A DNA stretch of 64,000 nt from Enterobacter asburiae (GTDB taxonomy: Bacteria > Pseudomonadota > Gammaproteobacteria > Enterobacterales > Enterobacteriaceae), in contig JAAQVN010000001.1 of NCBI GenBank assembly GCA_011754535.1, positions 3,286,001 to 3,350,000 on the forward strand. The letters are read 5' to 3'. The notes beneath the pieces were generated by a model. It was not told the origin of the DNA and ran no database searches. It saw only the letters and a program-made list of their open reading frames with translations. Each line of letters opens with the position of its first letter. The first letter of the stretch is position 1. Positions 36,265 through 43,853 of this stretch are shown piece after piece. The position numbers and the translations under genes were made by a program.

Positions 36265-37322
36265 TATCCCTCCCGGCGTTTTGCCTCACGTTTCAGTAAT
36301 AGCGCTTTTCGCGCCGCCCCCCAGCGATAGCCCGACAGCGCGCCGTCGTTACGAACCACGCGATGACAGGGGATCACAATCGCCAGTCTGTTTGCCGCGC
36401 AGGCACCGGCGACGGCACGCACCGCATTGGGCTGGCCAATCGCCTGTGCCACCTGCTGATAGCTGGCCGTTTCCCCGCTGGGGATGTTCCGCAGAGCCTG
36501 CCATACCCGCTGCTGGAACGCGGTTCCGCGTATATCCAGCGGCAGGGCCAGCGGCACCGCGCGGTTATCAATACTGGCAATGACCTGACGGAGACGCTGA
36601 GCGAAGGCATCTTCACGTGGAGCAGGCTCAGCGTTTGGAAACAGCGTCGCCAGCTCTTGGGCTAATTCGGTATCGCTGTCGCCCAGCAGTATCGCGCAAA
36701 TCCCCCGCTCGCTTTCAGCGACCAGACAGCGTCCTAATGAACAGTCGTCGATGGCGTACTGCACCGGTACCTCGCCTTTGCGGTACTGTTTCGCCGTCAT
36801 TCCCAGCGCGTCGTTGGCTTTGCGGTAATAGCTGCTGCTGTCGGGAAAACCTGCCGCCAGCACGGCATCGGTAATTTTGTTTCCGTGCGCAAGCGCCGTG
36901 CGCAGACGCTGCCCCCGCGCCGCCTGCTGCCAGGCTTTTGGCGTCATCCCGGTAATGGATTTAAACAGCCGGTGGAAATGGAAAGGACTCATGGCGACCT
37001 GCTGCGCCAGACCTTCAAGCGTCAGCGCGGGATCCTGCTCCAGAAGGCGACAGGCATACTCCACTTTCGCCAGCTTCTGCTGCTGCGGATCGCGTTTGTC
37101 CGGCATACAGCGCTTGCACGGACGAAACCCTGCCTGAATGGCATGCTGGACATCAAGATAAAAGCAGACATTTTTACGCAGCGCGTGACGGGCACGGCAG
37201 GACGGGCGGCAGAAAATCCCCGTCGTCTGCACGGCAAAAACAAACCGATCGTCAGCGCGCGGATCGCGAGCCAGAACGGCCTGCCAGCGATCCTCATCGT
37301 TCATGTAGGTTGGATTTTTCAT
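36264..37322 (-). CDS. ada: Ada methylphosphotriester/O6-methylguanine repair and regulatory protein
   Basis: This 352-residue bifunctional protein has an N-terminal zinc domain with Cys38, Cys42, Cys69 and Cys72 (GIFCRPSC, FRPCKRC), then an AraC-type HTH region (LEGLAQQVAMSPFHFHRLFK, and FPDSSSYYRKAND). The C-terminal methyltransferase has acceptor motif IPCHRVV. Methyl transfer to the N-terminal Cys turns it into the activator of ada-alkB. The second of two adjacent ATGs (37322) is favoured by GAGGAG 6 nt upstream and matches the E. coli start. It heads the operon with alkB. Confidence 0.95.
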   Translation of the reverse strand: MKNPTYMNDEDRWQAVLARDPRADDRFVFAVQTTGIFCRPSCRARHALRKNVCFYLDVQHAIQAGFRPCKRCMPDKRDPQQQKLAKVEYACRLLEQDPALTLEGLAQQVAMSPFHFHRLFKSITGMTPKAWQQAARGQRLRTALAHGNKITDAVLAAGFPDSSSYYRKANDALGMTAKQYRKGEVPVQYAIDDCSLGRCLVAESERGICAILLGDSDTELAQELATLFPNAEPAPREDAFAQRLRQVIASIDNRAVPLALPLDIRGTAFQQRVWQALRNIPSGETASYQQVAQAIGQPNAVRAVAGACAANRLAIVIPCHRVVRNDGALSGYRWGAARKALLLKREAKRREG

Positions 37323-37394
37323 CATCAGCTCCTCTTACAAGCATACCTTTAGCGTGCCCGAGTGCCAGTGATAAAAAACCCGCAACCTTGCTTT

Positions 37395-38450
37395 TTAATT
37401 TTTGTCGCTCACCAGGAAGCTGTTGAACTGCGGCGAGCTCCAGGTTTTGAATCCGTCGCCTTCTTTAGTGATCATGTAAACTGCAAGCCCTTCCTGACGA
37501 ACCACCTCTTTAGCTTTTTCCGGGCCGAGAACCATCAGGCCGGTATCCCAGGCATCGGCTTCCAGCGCAGTCGGTGCAATCACGGTCACCGAGACCAGGT
37601 TATGCGTGATGGGACGTCCGGTCTGAGGGTCAATCACGTGCGAAATACGCTTCCCGTCGAGTTCGTAATAGTTACGGTAGCTCCCGGAAGTGCTGATGCC
37701 GTGTCCGTTGATATCCACAATGGCCTGTACGGCGTTTTGCCGATCGGTCGGTTTTTGAATCGCCACGCGCCACGGTTTACCGCTGGCGTTCATGCCCCGG
37801 CTAACTAACGCGCCGCCCACGGAGACCAGGTAGCGCGAAATCCCTTCCTGCATCATCAGCGCGGCAAGGTGATCCGCCGCGTAGCCTTCCCCTACCGTCG
37901 ACAGATCGACAAACAGATCGGGAATATCCTTTTGCAGATACTGCTGACCGTACTGGTTGATGACCGTCAGATGCTGTAGCCCTGTCCGGGCGCGGGCATC
38001 ATCAATAGCCGCATTGTCCGGCGTGGTCACCGGCTGTTTGTTGGGACCAAATCCCCAGAGATTCACCAGGGGACCGACGGTGACGTCCATCGCGCCGTTG
38101 GTTTTATATCCCACGCGCATCGATTCAGTGACGATATCGGCCATCGCTTCGCTCACCGGCCACAGGGAGGTACTGGTGGAGAGATTGAAGCGCATCAGCG
38201 CCGAGTCATTTTTATAGGTTGAGAGCAGCTGATCGTCGGCATCCAGCTGAGACTGGATTTTGCCGCGAAGTTCATCAGCGCGCGTTTTGTCCAGGCCCAT
38301 CACGCTGACGCGCCAGAAGGTGCCCATCGTTTTGCCTTCAAGCACCGTCGCGGCGGGTGCATCGGTTTTCGCCACGGGCGCGGGTTCATCACACGCGGTC
38401 AGGAAAAAAAGCATAGCCAGAAAGCTGGCGCGTAAAAAAGTCATGTCCAT
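37395..38450 (-). CDS. apbE: FAD:protein FMN transferase ApbE (lipoprotein)
   Basis: This 351-residue periplasmic lipoprotein is the same length as E. coli ApbE. The signal peptide ends in a lipobox with Cys20 (FLTAC). The flavin transferase domain contains GKTMGTFWRV, MDVTVGPLVNLWGFGP, VDLSTVGEGYAAD, GISTSGSYRNYYELDG and SHVIDPQTGRPI. It uses FAD and Mg2+ to attach FMN covalently to threonines of Nqr/Rnf-type proteins. It is a single gene, with ada 72 bp downstream on the same strand. Confidence 0.94.
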   Translation of the reverse strand: MDMTFLRASFLAMLFFLTACDEPAPVAKTDAPAATVLEGKTMGTFWRVSVMGLDKTRADELRGKIQSQLDADDQLLSTYKNDSALMRFNLSTSTSLWPVSEAMADIVTESMRVGYKTNGAMDVTVGPLVNLWGFGPNKQPVTTPDNAAIDDARARTGLQHLTVINQYGQQYLQKDIPDLFVDLSTVGEGYAADHLAALMMQEGISRYLVSVGGALVSRGMNASGKPWRVAIQKPTDRQNAVQAIVDINGHGISTSGSYRNYYELDGKRISHVIDPQTGRPITHNLVSVTVIAPTALEADAWDTGLMVLGPEKAKEVVRQEGLAVYMITKEGDGFKTWSSPQFNSFLVSDKN

Positions 38451-38520
38451 TCATTATTATCCTCATGCCAGGGCGGCAAGAGTACACCAAAACGGTTGCA
38501 TTGTGAGGCCAAAAAAAGCA

Positions 38521-38545
38521 CAAAAAAGGGGCCATCAGGCCCCTT
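38521..38545 (-). terminator. ompC terminator
   Basis: Read leftwards, AAGGGGCC and GGCCCCTT pair around TGAT and are followed by TTTTG, an intrinsic terminator 20 bp after ompC. Confidence 0.92.
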
Positions 38546-38564
38546 AAGTCACACGATGACGCGA

Positions 38565-39677
38565 TTAGAACTGGTAAACCAGACCCAGCGCGACGATATC
38601 ATCAGTACCGATGCCGGCCTGACGGGTGAACTCATTTTCATCAACCAGGTTGATTTTGTAATCCACGTAGGTGGACATGTTTTTGTTGAAGTAGTAAGTC
38701 GCACCTACATCAACATATTTCAGCAGATCCTGATCGCCGTAACCTTCGATGTCTTTACCTTTGGACTGCAGGTAAGCCACGGATGGACGCAGGCCGAAGT
38801 CGAACTGGTACTGAGCAACCACTTCGAAGTTCTGCGCTTTGTTAGCAAAGCCGTAAGCGGTAGTCGGGCTGTCGCCGTTAGAGGTACCGAAGCGGGTTGC
38901 ATTGTAGGTCTGAGAGTACTGCGCTGCCAGGTAGATGTTGTTGGCATCGTATTTCAGGCCGCCAGAATAGACTTCTGCGTGATCGCCGTTACCGTAAACG
39001 CCCGGTGCGTTCTGGTCAGCGGTACGTTTGGAGGAGGACATTGCACCCCCGACGCTGAAGCCTTCGCCCAGGTTATAGGTTACAGATGCACCGTAGCCGT
39101 CGCCGTTCTGGTTCAGCAGGCTACGTCCACCGACGTTTTCACCGCTTACGCTGCCGTTTTTACCCTGGTACTGCAGCGCAAAGTTCAGGCCGTCAACCAG
39201 ACCGAAGAAGTCCTGGTTACGGTAAGTTGCCACGCCGTTTGCACGAGACTGCAGGAAGTTGTCTGCGCCGTAGGTATCGCCGCCAAATTCTGGCAGAACG
39301 TCAGTCCAGGAAGTTACGTCGTAGATCACGCCGTAGTTACGACCGTAATCGAAAGAACCCGCTTCAGCGAATTTCAGACCGGCAAACGCCACACGCGTCC
39401 AGGACTGGTTGTCGCTTTCCGTCGTGTTACCCTGGATCTGGTATTCCCACTGGCCATAACCGGTCAGCTGATCGTTAACCTGAGTTTCGCCTTTGAAGCC
39501 AAGACGCATGTAGGTCTTGTCGCCGTCGGCACTCTTATCGTCAGAGAAATAGTGCAGACCATCAACTTTGCCGTACAGATCTAATTTGTTGCCATCTTTG
39601 TTATAAATTTCGGCCGCATTTGCTGCGCCTGCTACCAGCAGTGCTGGTACCAGGAGGGACAGTACTTTAACTTTCAT
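38565..39677 (-). CDS. ompC: Outer membrane porin OmpC
   Basis: This 370-residue general porin has a 21-residue signal peptide ([21 protein letters not shown]) and the mature start [19 protein letters not shown]. It has a 16-strand beta-barrel pattern, the L3 constriction-loop segment PEFGGDTYG and the C-terminal phenylalanine of outer membrane proteins (VYQF). Trimers pass small hydrophilic solutes, and loop sequences are lineage-variable. Position between apbE and the micF-rcsD region, and OmpR-type sites upstream, identify it as ompC rather than another porin. Transcription should rise with OmpR-P at high osmolarity. Confidence 0.94.
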   Translation of the reverse strand: MKVKVLSLLVPALLVAGAANAAEIYNKDGNKLDLYGKVDGLHYFSDDKSADGDKTYMRLGFKGETQVNDQLTGYGQWEYQIQGNTTESDNQSWTRVAFAGLKFAEAGSFDYGRNYGVIYDVTSWTDVLPEFGGDTYGADNFLQSRANGVATYRNQDFFGLVDGLNFALQYQGKNGSVSGENVGGRSLLNQNGDGYGASVTYNLGEGFSVGGAMSSSKRTADQNAPGVYGNGDHAEVYSGGLKYDANNIYLAAQYSQTYNATRFGTSNGDSPTTAYGFANKAQNFEVVAQYQFDFGLRPSVAYLQSKGKDIEGYGDQDLLKYVDVGATYYFNKNMSTYVDYKINLVDENEFTRQAGIGTDDIVALGLVYQF

Positions 39678-39784
39678 TTTATTAACCCTCTGTTATATGC
39701 CTTATAATTGCCACTGCTTACTGGTTAACCCTCATTAACCAGTCGGCAATTTCATTCTCCGCAAAATTACAGAATAATCCAATG

Positions 39785-39850
39785 CGAATATGATACGAAA
39801 ACTTTGAAGATGTTTCATTTATCTATCAACATGTTTCAAAATGTAAATGA
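39785..39850 (-). promoter_or_regulatory. ompC promoter with OmpR sites
   Basis: Read towards ompC, the segment contains TTTACATTTTGAAACAT, then GATAAATGAAACATC, then AGTTTTCGTATCAT. This is close to the E. coli OmpR C1-C3 array just upstream of the ompC -10. Confidence 0.75.
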
Positions 39851-40002
39851 AAAGGAACTTTTACAAAGCACAAAAAGCTTAAAAATTTAGCACTTATAAT
39901 CAAAAAGAAAAATCAACCCAAACAAATCAATAAGTTAAAATAAAAAACGTTACCGCACTGAATGACAAAACAAGATCGACTCCAATCTCTAAAATAACTC
40001 TC

Positions 40003-40096
40003 GCTATCATCATTAACTTTATTTATTACCGTCATTCAGCTTTGAATGTCTGTTTATCCCTAATTCAACCGGATGCTTCGCATTCGGTTTTTTTTT
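40003..40096 (+). ncRNA. micF: MicF small RNA
   Basis: This ~94-nt sRNA starts GCTATCATCATTAACTTT, the segment that pairs with the ompF translation start. It ends with an intrinsic terminator (ACCGGATGC-TTC-GCATTCGGT followed by T9). It is nearly identical to E. coli micF and diverges from ompC, as there. MicF with Hfq represses ompF translation. Transcription is probably activated by OmpR from the shared intergenic region; a TAAAAT -10 lies 7 nt upstream (39990-39995). Confidence 0.95.
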
Positions 40097-40421
40097 ACCC
40101 TTCTTTACGTAACTTTTCTTTTTTTTGTGCTACCGCAGCGAAATTGTAACGACTATTAACTAAATTCTCGCCCACCTCCGCGCAGAATGCGAAAATTTGA
40201 ACAAAACTTAATTTCTTGTTAATTCGTGCTATTTAATGCGCGAAAGCATTTTGTATTTGTACACGCATCATCGGCTTGTACACATTTAACACACACTTCA
40301 TCTCCTGTACGGGCCATCGAAAAAGTCGCCTGTTCCAGGACAGTGGCGCTGGAAATTCAGTTATTACCCTTTATACTGCCCTATCGCCACAGAGCACGAC
40401 CATCACGGGTTAAAGATATCA
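40097..40421. other. rcsD upstream region without a gene
   Basis: This is AT-rich sequence between the micF terminator and rcsD. An open frame at 40226-40435 has no family resemblance and overlaps the rcsD start. Promoters for rcsDB are expected here, but I cannot place them confidently. Confidence 0.5.
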
Positions 40422-43094
40422 ATGAGTCAGACTGAAACTACCGCCCCGAGCAAATTCTCCCTCCTTCCCGGGAGCATCACCCGTTTCTTTCTTCTTTTGA
40501 TCGTTGTGCTGTTAGTCACAATGGGCGTGATGGTGCAGAGCGCGGTTAACGCCTGGCTGAAGGATAAGAGCTATCAGGTGGTTGATATTACTCATGCCGT
40601 TCACAAGCGCATTGATACCTGGCGCTACGCCACCTGGCAGATTTACGACAACATTGCCGCGGCGCCTGCCAGTTCGTCCGGGGATGGACTTCAGGAAACG
40701 CGGCTGAAGCAGGACGTCTACTACCTCGAAAAACCGCAGCGTAAGACTGAAGCGCTTATCTTTGGCTCTCACGACAGCGCGACCCTTGAGATGACGCAGC
40801 GTATTTCGACCTATCTGGATACCCTCTGGGGCGCCGAAACGGTACCGTGGTCGATGTACTATCTGAACGGTCAGGATAACAGCATGATCCTGATCTCGAC
40901 GCTGCCGTTGAAAGATCTCTCTTCCGGATTTAAAGAGACGACGGTCGGCAGCATTGTCGACTCCCGCCGGGCAGAAATGCTGCAGCAGGCCAACGCCCTT
41001 GATGAACGTGAGAGCTTCTCATCGCTGCGCCGGCTGGCATGGCAGAATGGTCACTATTTTACCCTGCGTACCACCTTTAACCAGCCGGGACATCTGGCGA
41101 CAGTCGTGGCCTTTGATTTACCCATTAATGATTTGATCCCGCCGGATATGCCGCTCGACAGCTTCCGTCTGGAGCCCGACAGCAGCACCCAGAACATGCG
41201 TGCGGCGTCTGACAAAGAGGCCGCAGAGAGCGTCACAATCTCCTTTAACGGCTCGAAAATTGAAATTGCCTCGTCGCTGAACTCAACAGGCATGCGTCTG
41301 GTGTGGCAGGTACCGTTTGGCACGCTGCTGCTCGACACCCTGCAAAATATTCTGCTACCTCTGCTGCTGAATATCGGCCTGCTGGCGCTGGCGCTGTTCG
41401 GCTACAGTACCTTCCGCTTCCAGCCTGGGCGCCAGAGCGACGCGTCTGCGGTCTCGGCGGGCAATACCAATGAGCTACGCGTGTTGCGCGCGCTCAATGA
41501 AGAGATTGTTTCCGTGCTGCCGCTTGGGGTGTTAGTTCACGATCAGGAAGCGAATCGCACGGTAATGAGCAATAAAATTGCCGACCATCTGCTGCCGCAC
41601 CTTAACCTGCAGAACATCACCACCATGGCGGATCAGCACCAGGGAGTCATTCAGGCCACCATTAACAATGAACTGTACGAGATCCGTCAGTTCCGCAGCC
41701 AGGTAGCCCCGCGCACGCAAATCTTCATCATCCGCGATCAGGATCGCGAAGTGCTGGTGAATAAAAAGCTCAAGCAGGCGCAAAGGCTGTATGAGAAGAA
41801 CCAGCAGGGGCGCGCAGCATTTATGCAGAACATTGGCGATGCCTTCAAGCAGCCGTTAAAAACGCTGGCGACCCAGGCGGCGGCGTTAAACACGTCTGAA
41901 AGCCACCAGCTCGCCTGCCAGGCCGACTCGCTGGTCCGCATGGTGGATGAGATCCAGCTGGCGAACATGCTGGAGAATGATTTCTGGAAAGGCACCCCTT
42001 CTCTCTTCTCCATTCAGGATCTGATCGATGAAGTGGTTCCGGAAGTCCTGCCCGTCATTAAGCGCAAAGGGCTGCAGCTACTGATCAACAACCATTTACC
42101 CGCCAATGACGAACGTCACGGCGACCGCGAGGCGCTGCGTCGTATTCTGCTGATGATTATTCAGTACGCCGTGACCACCACGCAGATTGGCAAGATAACC
42201 CTTGAAGTGAGCACCGACGAGTCGGCGGAAGATCGCCTGACGTTCCGTATCCTGGACACCGGGGAAGGCGTCACGGCGAGTGAAATTGATAATCTGCACT
42301 TCCCGTTCCTGAATGACACGCAAAGCGATCATTACGGCAAGGCTAACGCCCTGACCTTCTGGCTGTGCGATCAACTGGCGCGTAAGCTCGGCGGCCATCT
42401 GAATATCAAAGCCCGTGAATCACTGGGTACGCGTTACTCTCTGCACGTGAAAATGGCCGCCAATCCGCAGGAAGAAGATGAAGAACGCCTGCTGGATGAT
42501 GTCGTGGTGATGGTGGATGTGACCTCAAACGAGATCCGCAATATTGTGGTTCGTCAGCTCGAAAACTGGGGCGCGGCCTGCATCACGCCGGATGAAAGGC
42601 TGGCAAGTCAAGAATTTGATCTGTTTTTAACTGATAATCCGTCTAATCTTACTGCCTCGGGCTTGCTTTTAAGCGATGATGAGTCAGGCGTGCGGAAAAT
42701 CGGCCCTGGCCAGCTGCGCGTCAACTTTAATATAAGCAATGCGATGCAGGAAGCTGTACTACAACTAATAGAAGAGCAGTTGGCGCAGGAAGAGATAACG
42801 GAATCCCCGTTAGGCGGCAATGAAAATGCCGAGCTTCACGCCAGCGGATACTATTCCCTCTTTGTTGATACAGTACCAGATGATGTGAAGCGGTTGTATA
42901 CTGAGTCCGCTGCGAATGATTTTGCAGCGCTGGCACAGACAGCACACCGGCTTAAAGGGGTGTTTGCCATGCTTAATCTGGTTCCCGGCAAGCAGTTATG
43001 TGAAACGCTGGAACATCTAATTCGTGAGAAAGATGCCTCTGGCATTGAAAAATACATCAGCGACATTGACGCCTACGTCAAAAGCTTGCTGTAG
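40422..43094 (+). CDS. rcsD: Rcs phosphotransfer protein RcsD
   Basis: This 890-residue inner membrane protein is the E. coli length. TM1 (about 20-40) and TM2 (about 305-330) flank a periplasmic domain. Cytoplasmic parts are a PAS-like region, a degenerate histidine-kinase-like domain lacking the phospho-acceptor His, the RcsD-ABL domain that binds RcsB, and a C-terminal HPt domain whose AHRLKGVFAML carries the phosphorylated His (842 by E. coli equivalence). It relays phosphate between RcsC and RcsB in envelope stress signalling. rcsB follows after 16 bp. Confidence 0.95.
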   Translation: MSQTETTAPSKFSLLPGSITRFFLLLIVVLLVTMGVMVQSAVNAWLKDKSYQVVDITHAVHKRIDTWRYATWQIYDNIAAAPASSSGDGLQETRLKQDVYYLEKPQRKTEALIFGSHDSATLEMTQRISTYLDTLWGAETVPWSMYYLNGQDNSMILISTLPLKDLSSGFKETTVGSIVDSRRAEMLQQANALDERESFSSLRRLAWQNGHYFTLRTTFNQPGHLATVVAFDLPINDLIPPDMPLDSFRLEPDSSTQNMRAASDKEAAESVTISFNGSKIEIASSLNSTGMRLVWQVPFGTLLLDTLQNILLPLLLNIGLLALALFGYSTFRFQPGRQSDASAVSAGNTNELRVLRALNEEIVSVLPLGVLVHDQEANRTVMSNKIADHLLPHLNLQNITTMADQHQGVIQATINNELYEIRQFRSQVAPRTQIFIIRDQDREVLVNKKLKQAQRLYEKNQQGRAAFMQNIGDAFKQPLKTLATQAAALNTSESHQLACQADSLVRMVDEIQLANMLENDFWKGTPSLFSIQDLIDEVVPEVLPVIKRKGLQLLINNHLPANDERHGDREALRRILLMIIQYAVTTTQIGKITLEVSTDESAEDRLTFRILDTGEGVTASEIDNLHFPFLNDTQSDHYGKANALTFWLCDQLARKLGGHLNIKARESLGTRYSLHVKMAANPQEEDEERLLDDVVVMVDVTSNEIRNIVVRQLENWGAACITPDERLASQEFDLFLTDNPSNLTASGLLLSDDESGVRKIGPGQLRVNFNISNAMQEAVLQLIEEQLAQEEITESPLGGNENAELHASGYYSLFVDTVPDDVKRLYTESAANDFAALAQTAHRLKGVFAMLNLVPGKQLCETLEHLIREKDASGIEKYISDIDAYVKSLL

Positions 43095-43110
43095 CAAGGT
43101 AGCCTTATAC

Positions 43111-43761
43111 ATGAACAATATGAACGTAATTATTGCCGATGACCATCCGATTGTACTGTTCGGTATTCGCAAATCACTTGAACAGATCGAGTGGGTGAAT
43201 GTAGTCGGTGAATTTGAAGACTCTACAGCACTGATCAATAACCTCCCAAAGCTTGATGCACACGTGCTCATTACCGATCTCTCCATGCCTGGGGACAAAT
43301 ACGGAGATGGGATCACGCTCATCAAATATATTAAACGTCACTTCCCGGACATCTCGATCATTGTTCTGACCATGAACAACAACCCGGCGATCCTGAGCGC
43401 CGTGCTGGATCTGGACATCGAAGGGATTGTGCTGAAACAAGGCGCCCCGACCGATCTGCCAAAAGCGCTCGCTGCGCTGCAGAAAGGCAAGAAGTTCACG
43501 CCTGAGAGCGTCTCTCGTCTGCTGGAAAAAATCAGCGCGGGTGGCTACGGTGACAAACGCCTGTCGCCGAAAGAGAGTGAGGTTCTGCGCCTGTTCGCTG
43601 AAGGTTTCCTGGTGACCGAGATTGCCAAGAAGCTGAACCGCAGCATTAAAACCATCAGTAGCCAGAAGAAATCCGCAATGATGAAGCTGGGCGTGGACAA
43701 CGATATTGCCCTGCTGAACTATCTCTCCTCCGTTACGCTGAGCGCATCGGATAAGGATTGA
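43111..43761 (+). CDS. rcsB: Rcs response regulator RcsB
   Basis: This 216-residue NarL/FixJ-type regulator has a receiver domain with phospho-acceptor Asp56 (LITDLSMPG), a switch Thr and a conserved Lys109-type residue. The LuxR HTH is LSPKESEVLRLFAEGFLVTEIA, with RSIKTISSQKKSAM as the recognition region. The protein is practically identical to E. coli RcsB. It controls capsule, motility (with RcsA or others) and rprA. The ATG at 43111 gives MNNMNVIIADDHP; an upstream extension to 43024 overlaps rcsD. Confidence 0.97.
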   Translation: MNNMNVIIADDHPIVLFGIRKSLEQIEWVNVVGEFEDSTALINNLPKLDAHVLITDLSMPGDKYGDGITLIKYIKRHFPDISIIVLTMNNNPAILSAVLDLDIEGIVLKQGAPTDLPKALAALQKGKKFTPESVSRLLEKISAGGYGDKRLSPKESEVLRLFAEGFLVTEIAKKLNRSIKTISSQKKSAMMKLGVDNDIALLNYLSSVTLSASDKD

Positions 43762-43776
43762 TCCCTGACGGGTGTG

Positions 43777-43819
43777 CGGCCTGATGCCCTCACCCCAGCC
43801 CTCTCCCACAGGGAGAGGG
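43777..43819. repeat. REP-like palindrome after rcsB
   Basis: CGGCCTGATGCCCTCACC, then CCCTCTCCC-ACA-GGGAGAGGG. It is the reverse complement of 33860-33902 with two mismatches. It sits between convergent rcsB and rcsC. Confidence 0.8.
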
Positions 43820-43828
43820 TGAAAAACG

Positions 43829-43853
43829 TAAAAGGCCCTTGCGGGCCTTTTTT
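43829..43853. terminator. Bidirectional terminator between rcsB and rcsC
   Basis: AAAAGGCCC and GGGCCTTTTTT pair around TTGC, flanked by A and T tracts; it serves both convergent genes. Confidence 0.9.
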
